Both the position numbers and the translations under genes were made by a program. Below, piece after piece: positions 8,793 to 16,339 of a stretch of DNA of 64,000 nucleotides. The notes under the pieces were generated by a model. That model was not told where the DNA came from. It was given only the letters and a program-made list of their open reading frames with translations, and ran no database searches. The first letter of the stretch is position 1. Each line of letters starts with the position of its first letter. Origin of the DNA: Deinococcus roseus (GTDB lineage Bacteria; Deinococcota; Deinococci; Deinococcales; Deinococcaceae); NCBI RefSeq assembly GCF_014646895.1, contig NZ_BMOD01000015.1, forward strand, positions 56,353-120,352, read 5' to 3'.

Positions 8793-9860
8793 TCAGGGTT
8801 TGACCCACTCTTTGGGCTGTTCATGGCCCACCAGCACCCGGCCCACACCTTCACCCAGGGCTTCGAGTTCCAGTTCTCCGGGGATCACCACCACAGGGGC
8901 AATCCAGGAGAGTTTCTCCTCGATCAAATCCACCAGAGAGAACCATCGTGCAATGCCTCCCGTGATGGCAATGGCATCTGGACGGCCTGCCACCACGCTG
9001 TAAGCCCCGATGTACTTGGCCACCTGATACACGAAGGCTTTCACCGCCAGTTTGACCTGGGGGTCGTCCTGGCGCTGTTCCAGTTCCTTGAGGTCTGCGG
9101 TGCCGGTCAGGCCCTTGAATCCCGCAGAGAACAGAAGCATCTGCTCCACGCGCTCTCTGGGATACTGGTACGCCAGATCCAGCAGTTTGCTGAGGGGCAG
9201 CATGCCGGTGGCACTTGGGGTGAATGGCCCCTCCTCCAGGTGCGCTCCAGTGGTGTCGATGGCCCGCCCTTTGCGGTAGGTGGTGATGCTGCTCTTGTTG
9301 CCCAGGTGGGCCACCACGATCACCGAATCGGTGAAGCGCTTTCCCACCTCGTAAGCGGTGCGACGCGCCACGGCCTTGGCATTCAGGGCATGAAAAACAC
9401 TGGTGCGCTCTGCTCCAGGGAAACCACTGATGCGGGCCTCGGGGAGCAGTTCATCCACGCTCATGGGGTCCACGACGTAAGCTTCCACGCCGTAAGCTTT
9501 TGCCACCTCAAGGGCCAGAGGAGCCCCCAGATTGGTGATGTGGTCCCGGTAAGGAGAGTGCATGGCAAAATCTGCCAGTTCCTGGGTCACCCGGTAGGTT
9601 CCAGCAGGCAGAGGTCCCAGAATCCCACCCCGGCCCACCACAGCATCCGGTCTGGGCCAGCCCTTGATGCCCTGCCAGATTTCCTGGCGAATCAGGGGCA
9701 ATTTCTCGATCAATGGACCGGGAAGGTCAGGGTGCACGACCTCGCGTTTCTCAAGTTCGACGCGAATGTTGCCAGGGAGACTCGGGTTGTCGCTGGGCTG
9801 AATGTGCGCGAGGGCAAGTTTGGTACTGGCCGTGCCAGGGTTGATCACGTAAGCAATCAT
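8793..9860 (-). CDS. buk: Butyrate kinase (acetate/butyrate kinase family)
   Basis: A 355-residue kinase converting butyryl phosphate and ADP to butyrate and ATP (or a branched-chain homologue). It shows the ASKHA-fold landmarks: NPGTASTKLAL at the N-terminus, VGRGG (residues about 80-84), FHALNAKAVARR, VVAHLGNKSSI with the phosphate loop, DTTGAHLEEGPFTPSATG, and ITGGIARW. The length and the EGPFTP block fit butyrate kinase rather than acetate kinase (about 400 residues). GGAG lies six bases before the start at 9860. No phosphotransbutyrylase gene is adjacent, so the pathway partner must be elsewhere. Confidence 0.88.
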   Translation of the reverse strand: MIAYVINPGTASTKLALAHIQPSDNPSLPGNIRVELEKREVVHPDLPGPLIEKLPLIRQEIWQGIKGWPRPDAVVGRGGILGPLPAGTYRVTQELADFAMHSPYRDHITNLGAPLALEVAKAYGVEAYVVDPMSVDELLPEARISGFPGAERTSVFHALNAKAVARRTAYEVGKRFTDSVIVVAHLGNKSSITTYRKGRAIDTTGAHLEEGPFTPSATGMLPLSKLLDLAYQYPRERVEQMLLFSAGFKGLTGTADLKELEQRQDDPQVKLAVKAFVYQVAKYIGAYSVVAGRPDAIAITGGIARWFSLVDLIEEKLSWIAPVVVIPGELELEALGEGVGRVLVGHEQPKEWVKP

Positions 9861-9942
9861 GCGTGGCTCCATGTGCCGCTAAGCATCTGCTTCACTCTAG
9901 CACTTTTGGGCACAAAGTGGGGGTGATGTTTGAGGCAACAGT

Positions 9943-9975
9943 TGCCGAGGGCCGAGGACCGAGGGCTGAGGGCTA
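9943..9975. repeat. Heptanucleotide array (CGAGGGC type)
   Basis: About four imperfect tandem copies of a seven-base unit (CGAGGGC / CGAGGAC / TGAGGGC) between buk and the methyltransferase gene. The same family appears at 10087-10114, 12883-12896, 14128-14157, 25800-25829 and 59862-59892. Confidence 0.7.
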
Positions 9976-10074
9976 AAAACACCTGGGGTTTCGCTCTGGC
10001 ATGAAAAAATACTCTTTCAGGAAATGCAGTGGAACGTCCAAAACCACTCAAGGATCTGAAGACAAAGCAATGGC

Positions 10075-10611
10075 CTAACCGTTTGCGTTCGGCCCTCGGC
10101 CCTCGGCCCCCGGCATGTTCCCATACTCCATGAGCGCCCGCTCCTCCGCTGGAATCCTCACCCACATCACCAGGGCGTTCAGGACAGTGAAAACCACAGC
10201 AGTCCACCATGCCCCCACAATGAGTGGAGTGATCAGGAGTTCCAGGGCCACCACCACATAATTGGGGTGTTTCATGAAACGGTAGAGGCCACCTGTGACC
10301 TGCTGGCCTCCGGGCACAATCAGGATGCGGGTGTTCCAGTAAGGCCCCAGGGTGGAGATCACCGAGTACCTTAAGAGTTGCAAAATCAGGTAAGCCCCAA
10401 GGGCCCACACCTGCACCGGACCACCTCTGAAATACCCTTCCAGGGTGAATGAGAGCATCCACAAAGGATGCAACACAAAGAACATCCAGTAATGTTCTCT
10501 GCCGTGTTCCTGTGCGCCTCTGGATCTGGCCCAGGCTTCGTTTCGTTTGGCGATGCGCAGCTCAAAAAGGCGCTGCACCGCCACCACCAGCAACAACAAG
10601 ATTGAAGGCAT
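10075..10611 (-). CDS. Isoprenylcysteine carboxyl methyltransferase-family membrane protein
   Basis: A 178-residue integral membrane protein of the ICMT/PEMT-like family. The cofactor-binding end has the hallmark sequence GGLYRFMKHPNYVVVALEL followed by two hydrophobic helices and an RIPAEERAL tail. AAGGAG lies ten bases before the ATG at 10611, so I reject the GTG at 10662 that would overlap the polyketide synthase. In Bacillus subtilis the partner of the type III synthase BpsA is BpsB, a member of this family that O-methylates alkylpyrones; the same pairing here suggests that role. The last codons (EGRGPNANG) come from a heptanucleotide repeat, so the natural C-terminus has been overwritten. 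Confidence 0.85.
   Translation of the reverse strand: MPSILLLLVVAVQRLFELRIAKRNEAWARSRGAQEHGREHYWMFFVLHPLWMLSFTLEGYFRGGPVQVWALGAYLILQLLRYSVISTLGPYWNTRILIVPGGQQVTGGLYRFMKHPNYVVVALELLITPLIVGAWWTAVVFTVLNALVMWVRIPAEERALMEYGNMPGAEGRGPNANG
10087..10114. repeat. Heptanucleotide array (CCCTCGG type) within a gene end
   Basis: Three to four copies of CCCTCGG-like units forming the 3' end of the methyltransferase gene on the minus strand. Confidence 0.7.
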
Positions 10612-10630
10612 CCGGTCAAAACTCCTTGCA

Positions 10631-11668
10631 TCAATGGATTTTAAAAAGCACGTGTTCTGCACAGAAACCTGGACCCATGGCGGTCAGGATGCCATGTCCT
10701 GGCGTTCTGGAATCTTCCAGGTACTTCTTCAAAACATACAGCACGGAAGGACTGCTCATGTTGCCATGGTGCCTGAGCACCCAGCGGGTGGCTTCCAGAT
10801 TCTTCAGGCACAGGCCAGTCACCTCTGCATAGGCCTCAATAACCTTTACACCCCCAGGGTGCAACACATGGTGTAAAAGGTCCTGTCTGGTCAGGCCATA
10901 AGCTTCGCAGGCATTTTGCAGGCTCTGGGGCATCACTTCCCGCACGATGGTGGGGATGTCCCTGGAGAAGCGCACCTTCAGGCCCGATTCCAGCACATCC
11001 CACCCCATCACGTCCTCGCTGTCGGGGACCAGGGAGCTGTACCCTCCCAGCAATTCAGGACCTTTTCCTTCTGAAGAAACCACCAGTGCTGCAGCACCAT
11101 CTGCAAACAGGGCCGCACCCACAAAATTGCTCTTGGAGTGGTCCTCTTTGATGAAGGTCAGGGAGCAGATTTCCACAGCCACCAGCAGCACATGTTTTTT
11201 GCCACTTCGGACCAGATCCGCAGCACGGGCCAGTCCTGCAGCCCCTCCTGCACAGCCCAGACCCCACACCGGAATGCGGTGGGTGTTCAGGGACAATCCC
11301 AATGCCTGAATGAGTTTTGCGTCCAGGCTGGGGGCACTGACCACAGTGGTGTTCACGAAGATCAGGGCTTCGATGTCCTGGGGAGCAAGTCCTGCCTGTT
11401 CTATGGCCTGCTTTGCCGCATCGATGCTGAGCCTGAGGGCCATTTCGCATGCTGCTGTGTTTTTCTCTGGAAAACCATGGTGTTCTCCGAACCATTCCAG
11501 CGGTTTGGAAACGGCGCGTGTTTCAATCTGGGCGTTCTGGAAGATCTCCATGTGCCTGCGGGACACCGCATATTTTGGGAAGAGGTGACCTGCAAACACT
11601 TCAACATCCTGCTGGTTCAACACATGAGGCGGATTGGCTGTGGCGATGCTGCGCAGGAAGGCGGTCAA
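10631..11668 (-). CDS. Type III polyketide synthase (chalcone/stilbene synthase family)
   Basis: A 345-residue homodimeric ketosynthase that extends an acyl-CoA starter with malonyl-CoA to give pyrones or resorcinols. The catalytic triad is complete: Cys139 in GLGCAGGAAG, His270 in LHPGG, Asn303 in RHHGNMSSPS. The N-terminal region (MTAFLRSIATANPPHV) is typical of the bacterial alkylpyrone synthases. Its start overlaps the stop of the upstream nitroreductase (ATGA, 11665-11668), so the two are translationally coupled, and the methyltransferase-like gene follows 20 bases later. Product cannot be deduced, but long-chain alkylpyrone or alkylresorcinol is the likely class. Confidence 0.93.
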   Translation of the reverse strand: MTAFLRSIATANPPHVLNQQDVEVFAGHLFPKYAVSRRHMEIFQNAQIETRAVSKPLEWFGEHHGFPEKNTAACEMALRLSIDAAKQAIEQAGLAPQDIEALIFVNTTVVSAPSLDAKLIQALGLSLNTHRIPVWGLGCAGGAAGLARAADLVRSGKKHVLLVAVEICSLTFIKEDHSKSNFVGAALFADGAAALVVSSEGKGPELLGGYSSLVPDSEDVMGWDVLESGLKVRFSRDIPTIVREVMPQSLQNACEAYGLTRQDLLHHVLHPGGVKVIEAYAEVTGLCLKNLEATRWVLRHHGNMSSPSVLYVLKKYLEDSRTPGHGILTAMGPGFCAEHVLFKIH

Positions 11669-12471
11669 GCGTCCTCCTCCGGGGTGATGCAGGATTCCCG
11701 AAACACGAACTGCGAAAGCCGCTTGCGTTCCCGGCTGTTCCAGTCGATGCTGGGGCGTCTGGGATCTTCCGGGAGGTAACCCAGACGGTACACCGCCATC
11801 AGTTCCAGGTTTTCAGGGACCTTTAAAATCTGCTGGATTTCCTGCCAGGCTTCGGGGATTTCCATGGGGGTGGACACGAACTGGATGCCCATTTTGAATT
11901 CCTGAATGCCAAGCCAGATGTTCTCCATGGCCGCACCCATCCCAAAAATCGAGTAAAAACCGCTGAGGGCCTGCGGGATGTATTCGGTTTTGTCCAGCAA
12001 GACAGCCATCAAGAGGGGGCTGGAAGCCACCAGTTTGCGGTTGTCCTCTCCCAGTTTTTTGGGGACCCCCAGGCTGCGCATGACAGACAGGCCCCGGTCG
12101 CTGAACACCTGTTTGATGAAGGGCTTGAGGGGACCAGGCAGGTGATCGATGTAAATCCCATCCCTGCGCTCGTCCATCTCTTTCTGGGAGAAGCGAAAAT
12201 AGCGCCGGTAGCGTTCAAAGAAGATGCCCCGTTCAATCAATTTCTGCATGCTCTCGCCTGCAATGGCCCCAATGCGCTCGATGGTCTGGGGGTTTTCGAT
12301 CAGCACAAAGCGCCACGGCTGCGAATTGAAATGGCTGGGTGCTGCAGAAGCCAGCTTCATCAGCATGTGCTGGTGTTCCTTTTTCACTGGATCGGTTTTG
12401 AAAGGTCCGTTGGTGGTCTTTCTGCCCAGAATGCCCTGTATCAAACCCAGTTCCCTCATCACCTGTGTCAT
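11665..12471 (-). CDS. Nitroreductase-family oxidoreductase
   Basis: A 268-residue FMN-dependent enzyme. The family signature near the N-terminus is MLMKLASAAPSHFNSQPWRF, the FMN phosphate-binding segment; the middle carries IFGMGAAMENIWLGIQEFKMG and the end LMAVYRLGYLPEDPRRPSIDW. It is the gene before the type III polyketide synthase and overlaps it by four bases, so it probably acts on the same product, for example as a reductase or dehydrogenase. This role is inference from coupling; free nitroreductases are often unspecific detoxifiers. Confidence 0.9.
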   Translation of the reverse strand: MTQVMRELGLIQGILGRKTTNGPFKTDPVKKEHQHMLMKLASAAPSHFNSQPWRFVLIENPQTIERIGAIAGESMQKLIERGIFFERYRRYFRFSQKEMDERRDGIYIDHLPGPLKPFIKQVFSDRGLSVMRSLGVPKKLGEDNRKLVASSPLLMAVLLDKTEYIPQALSGFYSIFGMGAAMENIWLGIQEFKMGIQFVSTPMEIPEAWQEIQQILKVPENLELMAVYRLGYLPEDPRRPSIDWNSRERKRLSQFVFRESCITPEEDA

Positions 12472-12480
12472 GCACCCTCC

Positions 12481-12786
12481 CTATTGGTAAACATCCCTCT
12501 GCGACATCCAGAAAGCCAGATACAATCCACCCACCACCAGCGGCAGAACCAGATGACCTGCCTTTCTGGGACGCATGCGGGGCATGAAACCCCACAGCAC
12601 ACAGGCCGCAAACAAAAAAACGTGCCGGATCTCCCACCAGGCCCACACACAGGACAGGAAAACCAGCGCATAAAGCACGTGATGCCACACCCGATACCGC
12701 AGCCTGAACACTTTTAAATGCAGGCCCAGCCCGAGCAGAAAATTGATGACGTAAAACCCCCCTGCAAACCACATGCTCACAGGCAT
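12481..12786 (-). CDS. Small membrane protein, first gene of the polyketide cluster
   Basis: A 101-residue protein with three or four hydrophobic helices (FAGGFYVINFLLGLGLHL; WHHVLYALVFLSCVWAWW; LFAACVLWGF; LVLPLVVGGLYLAFWM). It lies nine bases before the nitroreductase and likely shares its transcript. The first ATG at 12786 follows GGATACTGAACC; an ATG at 12774 is an alternative. No family recognised. Its position suggests a role in handling a membrane-bound lipid product. Confidence 0.7.
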   Translation of the reverse strand: MPVSMWFAGGFYVINFLLGLGLHLKVFRLRYRVWHHVLYALVFLSCVWAWWEIRHVFLFAACVLWGFMPRMRPRKAGHLVLPLVVGGLYLAFWMSQRDVYQ

Positions 12787-12882
12787 GGTTCAGTATCCTG
12801 CCCGCAGAAAATTCACACCGTAAGCCAACAAACACATCTGAAATATTGCCCGTTCAAGTCTACATTCAACGGTTTCTCCTGC

Positions 12883-12896
12883 CCTCGGCCCTCGAT
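12883..12896. repeat. Short CCCTCGG heptamer pair
   Basis: Two copies of the seven-base unit just upstream of the MarR gene and its -10 element. Confidence 0.5.
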
Positions 12897-12910
12897 ACCT
12901 TCACCCGCTG

Positions 12911-12916
12911 TATGAT
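12911..12916 (+). promoter_or_regulatory. -10 element of the marR-like gene (leaderless)
   Basis: TATGAT seven bases before the chosen ATG at 12924. No ribosome-binding site lies between, consistent with a leaderless transcript. Confidence 0.6.
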
Positions 12917-12923
12917 TTTTCTG

Positions 12924-13382
12924 ATGTCAGGCCTCACCGATCAACCCACCGAACAGCAACTCAAAGAACTGCGCCAGCCTTCTCTGGGACGCCTGCTTTT
13001 GAAGGCCAATCGGGTGTTTTCCAGCAAGGCCCTGGCCCTTTTGAAGCAGAAAGGCTACAGCAACCTGAACCTGGCCCACACCGCCCTCTTGCCCCATCTG
13101 GACCAGCAGGGCAACCGCCTGACCGTTCTGACCGAGCGCATGGGTTTGACCAAGCAATCCATCAGCCAGCTGGTGGCAGAACTGGAAAGCCAGGGTTATC
13201 TGGAGCGCATTCCCGATCCCACAGACCGCAGGGCCGTGCTGGTGCGGTTTACAGCCTCTGGGTGGGAACTCTGCCAGCTGTCCTCTCAGGTGGTGCAGGA
13301 CACCGAAAAAGCTTTTGAGCAGATGCTGGGCCAGTCTGACCTGACCCTGTTAAAAGGCATTCTGGAAAAACTTCAGGAATGA
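12924..13382 (+). CDS. MarR-family transcriptional regulator
   Basis: A 152-residue winged-helix repressor. The DNA-binding part is LTVLTERMGLTKQSISQLVAELESQGYLERIPDPTDRRAVLVRFT, with the wing motif DPTDRRA typical of MarR/OhrR/SlyA. The start is set by a -10 element seven bases upstream. The only cysteine visible is near the C-terminus (WELCQL), so an OhrR-style N-terminal cysteine sensor is absent. The next gene, a peroxiredoxin-like protein, has a promoter overlapped by a repeated motif that could be the operator of this protein. Confidence 0.9.
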   Translation: MSGLTDQPTEQQLKELRQPSLGRLLLKANRVFSSKALALLKQKGYSNLNLAHTALLPHLDQQGNRLTVLTERMGLTKQSISQLVAELESQGYLERIPDPTDRRAVLVRFTASGWELCQLSSQVVQDTEKAFEQMLGQSDLTLLKGILEKLQE

Positions 13383-13394
13383 ATCCTTCTGATC

Positions 13395-13439
13395 AATTTG
13401 GTCAGGCTGCTTGACAATTTAGTCAGTCTACCTTACCTT
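13395..13439 (+). promoter_or_regulatory. Promoter and repeated operator-like motif of the peroxiredoxin gene
   Basis: TTGACA (13411-13416), 17-base spacer, TACCTT (13434-13439). The direct repeat AATTTGGTCAG (13395-13405) and AATTTAGTCAG (13416-13426) is offset by 21 bases (two helical turns), the second copy lying in the promoter spacer. Likely target of the MarR protein encoded just upstream. Confidence 0.65.
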
Positions 13440-13469
13440 TTAGATACAACCATTGAAAGGAGACCTGCC

Positions 13470-14036
13470 ATGCTTCAAGCTGGAGAGCTTTCACCCTTGT
13501 TTCAGACCCAGGATTTCAGAGGACAGCCCATTCAACCCAGCGATTTCAGAGGCAAATACACCCTGCTCAGCTTCTTTAGAAACGGAGCCTGCGCCATGTG
13601 CAACCTGCGGGTGCACCAGTTGATCCAGCAGCAACCCCAGTTGCAGGCAGCAGGCATTCAGACCATCACAGTGTTTGAATCTGGCCTTGAGAGCATTGAA
13701 GAACACGTGGGCAAACAGAACCCCCCCTTTCCCATCCTGCCCGACCCCCAGGCAAAACTGTATGACCTTTACGGCCTGGAAAGCTCAGAAAGCAAAATCC
13801 AGAGCACCATGCAGCGCCCGGACCTGCAAGACCACATTCAGGAAGCCAGCGCAGCAGGATTTGCCCTGCAACACGAAGAAGGCAGCAACTTTCACCGCAT
13901 GCCTGCAGACTTCCTGATCGGGCCAGATTTGCGGATTGTGGTGGCCCATTATGCAGATTATGTGTATGACCATTTGCCCTTTGAGGAGGTTTTCAGGCTG
14001 GTTGGGGATCACCAGAAGCAACCTGTCTCTGGCTGA
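13470..14036 (+). CDS. Peroxiredoxin-like protein (AhpC/TSA family)
   Basis: A 188-residue thioredoxin-fold protein. The N-terminus has the peroxiredoxin layout (LSPLFQTQDFRGQPIQPSDFRGKYTLLSFFRNGACAMC), with two cysteines as CAMC where classical members have the peroxidatic PxxxT/SxxC motif. It also shows FPILPDPQAKLYDLYG and RMPADFLIGPDLRI. GAAAGGAG precedes the ATG at 13470; the frame opens at 13398 inside the promoter and is not used. Expected to reduce organic peroxides or act as a thiol sensor; the CxxC pair makes a thioredoxin-like mechanism possible. Confidence 0.8.
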   Translation: MLQAGELSPLFQTQDFRGQPIQPSDFRGKYTLLSFFRNGACAMCNLRVHQLIQQQPQLQAAGIQTITVFESGLESIEEHVGKQNPPFPILPDPQAKLYDLYGLESSESKIQSTMQRPDLQDHIQEASAAGFALQHEEGSNFHRMPADFLIGPDLRIVVAHYADYVYDHLPFEEVFRLVGDHQKQPVSG

Positions 14037-14127
14037 AGCGCAGCAACGAGAATTGCAGGAAATCGAAGGCTCTTGCCCTGAGGGCGAGGCACGTCTTGAC
14101 CCTACATCTGCCCTTTGCTTTTTGCCC

Positions 14128-14157
14128 TCGGCTCTCGGTGCTCAGCCCTCGGCATCT
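14128..14157. repeat. Heptanucleotide array downstream of the peroxiredoxin gene
   Basis: Four degenerate units of the CCCTCGG family (CCCTCGG, CTCTCGG, GCTCAGC, CCTCGGC) between two convergent genes. Confidence 0.6.
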
Positions 14158-14162
14158 TTGCC

Positions 14163-15221
14163 TCACACCCTGGCATACCTTCCCCCTGAAAGCTCCATCA
14201 CCATGCCAGACAGGGCCAGCATCATCAGGTTCACCTGGGCGGTGCCTGCGTTTAAACCCGTCAGGACCACCACATCGTCCAGGGTTCTGGGGGCATCCAG
14301 GGCCGTGTAGATTCGGGCCTGCTCCTCTGGAAGCTCCACATTCAATCTGGGGGCAGACTTCCAGCCCAGTTCCAGCAAGATGTCCTCTGCACTTTCAGTC
14401 AGGACAGCCCCTTCACGAAGGAGCTTGTGGGGACCTGCAGCCAGTGGATCCCCGGCCCGTCCGGGCACTGCAAACACCGTTCTTCCACACTCCAGAGCAG
14501 CATGGGCAGTGATCATGGAACCGCTGGTGACTTCCCCTTCGATCACCACACTGCCAGCACTGAGGGCTGCAATGATTCGGTTGCGTTCAGGGAAATTATG
14601 GGACATTGGGCGGGTGCCCAGCGGGTGTTCCGACACCAACACCATGTGCGGCACCAGCCTGCGGTTCTCTGAGGGGTAAACATTGTCCACCCCGCTCCCG
14701 AGCACCCCCACAGTCACCCCACCTGCATCAATGCAGGCCTGATGGGCAGCAGTGTCAATCCCACGGGCCAGCCCTGAAACCACCCTCACCCCGGCCTGGG
14801 TCAAATCCCGGCTCAGGGTGCGCGTGAACTGCAAAGCCCAGGCGCTGCACTTCCGGGTGCCCACCAGACCCACCGCTCTGGGCACAACTTCCAGCACAGG
14901 CAATTCCCCCTTCACCCACAGCACCGCAGGAGGATCTGAGAGGGCACGAAGTGCTCTGGGGTAGTCCGGGTCGGTCAGGCCCAGCAGCCTCACCCCCACC
15001 TTTCTGGCCCGCTCGATTTCCAGCGCTGCCCGGTTTGCAGCCTCACTGGACCCGAAATGCTGCAACACACGGGCATCCAGCCCTTCTATACCCCGCAGAT
15101 CAGACAGCTTGGCTTTCAGGGCCTCTGTGGCAGAACCAAAATGCTCTGTCAGACGGCGAATGCGGATGTTCCCCATCTGGGAGGTGAACTTGAGGTTCAG
15201 TAAAGCCAGGATTTCACTCAC
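14163..15221 (-). CDS. dprA: DNA processing protein DprA (competence)
   Basis: A 352-residue recombination mediator that loads RecA on incoming single-stranded DNA during natural transformation. The Rossmann-like core shows VGLVGTRKCSAWALQFTRTL, VVSGLARGIDTAAHQACIDAGGVTVGVLGSGVD, NFPERNRIIAALSAGSVVIEG, SGSMITAHAALECGRTVFAVPG and the C-terminal winged helix (ARIYTALDAPRTLDDVVVLTGL). An N-terminal helical SAM-like domain precedes it. It is divergently placed from ssrA. The gene ends six bases from a heptanucleotide array. Confidence 0.94.
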   Translation of the reverse strand: MSEILALLNLKFTSQMGNIRIRRLTEHFGSATEALKAKLSDLRGIEGLDARVLQHFGSSEAANRAALEIERARKVGVRLLGLTDPDYPRALRALSDPPAVLWVKGELPVLEVVPRAVGLVGTRKCSAWALQFTRTLSRDLTQAGVRVVSGLARGIDTAAHQACIDAGGVTVGVLGSGVDNVYPSENRRLVPHMVLVSEHPLGTRPMSHNFPERNRIIAALSAGSVVIEGEVTSGSMITAHAALECGRTVFAVPGRAGDPLAAGPHKLLREGAVLTESAEDILLELGWKSAPRLNVELPEEQARIYTALDAPRTLDDVVVLTGLNAGTAQVNLMMLALSGMVMELSGGRYARV

Positions 15222-15320
15222 CCTTCCAGCATCCCCAAAAAAGCCTTCTGGGACAATACAGAAGAACCCTGACCAGAAGGCCTAGATCGGGGTGCTTATC
15301 CCTTACTCATTGGGGTGGTG

Positions 15321-15326
15321 TAATAT
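15321..15326 (+). promoter_or_regulatory. -10 element of ssrA
   Basis: TAATAT thirteen bases before the mature 5' end of tmRNA. A matching -35 is not clear. Confidence 0.45.
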
Positions 15327-15339
15327 TGATGTTGCCTCT

Positions 15340-15715
15340 GGGGACGTCATTGGTTTCGATAGGGGTCGCTGAAGGTAGAGTTGCGTGTCGAGGTGCCGTT
15401 GGCCTCGTTAAAAAGCGGCAAGCCATTTAACTGGCAAAAACATTTCCATGGGTGCTCCTCGCACCCTCCAATTCGCTGCTTAATTGACGGCGACAGTGAC
15501 TGCATAGCCCAGCTGATGGCGCTGCACGAACTGTAACTAAAAGTCAGCTGGTTCAGGTTCATGCTTCTACGGCCTGAATAAGATGAGTTGAAGATTGCGC
15601 AAAGGCGGCCTGTTCAGGGGCAGGCCCAGCGTGAAATAAAAATACCTGAGCTACACACGTAGATGCTCGCTGGAAGGGCTCTTAGACGGGAGTTCGATTC
15701 TCCCCGTCTCCACCA
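15340..15715 (+). ncRNA. ssrA: tmRNA (transfer-messenger RNA)
   Basis: Rescue RNA for stalled ribosomes. The 5' end GGGGACGTCATTGGTTTCGA is diagnostic, and the 3' end AGTTCGATTCTCCCCGTCTC plus CACCA gives the tRNA-like T arm and acceptor stem, pairing GGGGACG with CGTCTCC. The likely tag-coding segment is 15433-15480, GKNISMGAPRTLQFAA followed by TAA at 15481-15483; this assumes a glycine resume codon as I recall for D. radiodurans. The tag ends in Phe-Ala-Ala instead of Leu-Ala-Ala. A terminator follows the 3' end by four bases. Confidence 0.93.
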
Positions 15716-15719
15716 GCAA

Positions 15720-15756
15720 ACCTGGAATTTCAATAAGGAATTCCAGGTATTTTTTT
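15720..15756 (+). terminator. Terminator of ssrA
   Basis: Stem ACCTGGAATT / AATTCCAGGT around a 9-base loop, then a run of T at 15750-15756. Confidence 0.88.
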
Positions 15757-15766
15757 ATCCACTCAA

Positions 15767-15780
15767 TTGTTTTAAAACAA
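15767..15780 (+). promoter_or_regulatory. Perfect AT palindrome before the LAGLIDADG gene
   Basis: TTGTTTTAAAACAA, a perfect 14-base palindrome ending four bases before the ATG. No ribosome-binding site is visible. It could be an operator, or a recognition remnant. Confidence 0.4.
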
Positions 15781-15784
15781 AAAC

Positions 15785-16339
15785 ATGAAAGCAGATTTAT
15801 CATTGACCGAAATTGAAATCGCCTGGCTTGCTGGACTTCTGGAAGGAGAAGGGAGTTTCATGGAAGCTCCCCCCAGTTCTCCCAACAGCCCAAGATTGGT
15901 GGTGTCCATGACAGATCTGGATGTCATCGAGAAAGTTGCAAGTCTTTTTGGAACCCGCTACATCAAAAATGACCGCAGAAATCCAGAGCGCTGGAAAACC
16001 TGTTATGTAGTTAAGCTTTCAGGAACCCCTGCCATGCAAATGATGAAGCTGGTGCATCCTCACATGGGTGAAAGGCGCAGAAAAAAGATTGAAGAAATCC
16101 TGGAAAAATACGCTTCTGTGAAGCCAAAATACAGATTGACCGAATTGCAGGCAAAAGAGATCCTCTCCCTCAAAGGCACCCAGCCCGCCAGAGAAATCGC
16201 CCAGCAATTCCCGCTCCACATCAAAACTGTAGAGCAGATCTGGAGCGGGAAACGCTGGCCCCAGTTGCAACAAGCTGCGAATCAAACTCCTTCTGAATGC
16301 TTAAACCACCTGATCCAGAGCAGCACTGGAAGTTCCTGA
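15785..16339 (+). CDS. LAGLIDADG-type homing-endonuclease-like protein with C-terminal HTH
   Basis: A 184-residue protein beginning with the single LAGLIDADG motif AWLAGLLEGEGSF (residues 13-25, Glu at the catalytic position), followed by the beta-rich DNA-binding half with SPRLVVSMTDLDVIEKVASLFG. The C-terminal segment LTELQAKEILSLKGTQPAREIAQQF resembles a helix-turn-helix of the type fused to homing endonucleases. One motif means it would act as a dimer. It is not inside an intron or intein; it starts 70 bases after the tmRNA gene. The gene overlaps the convergent gene at its 3' end by 58 bases. Whether it still cuts DNA is unknown; an intact domestic regulator is possible. Confidence 0.78.
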   Translation: MKADLSLTEIEIAWLAGLLEGEGSFMEAPPSSPNSPRLVVSMTDLDVIEKVASLFGTRYIKNDRRNPERWKTCYVVKLSGTPAMQMMKLVHPHMGERRRKKIEEILEKYASVKPKYRLTELQAKEILSLKGTQPAREIAQQFPLHIKTVEQIWSGKRWPQLQQAANQTPSECLNHLIQSSTGSS

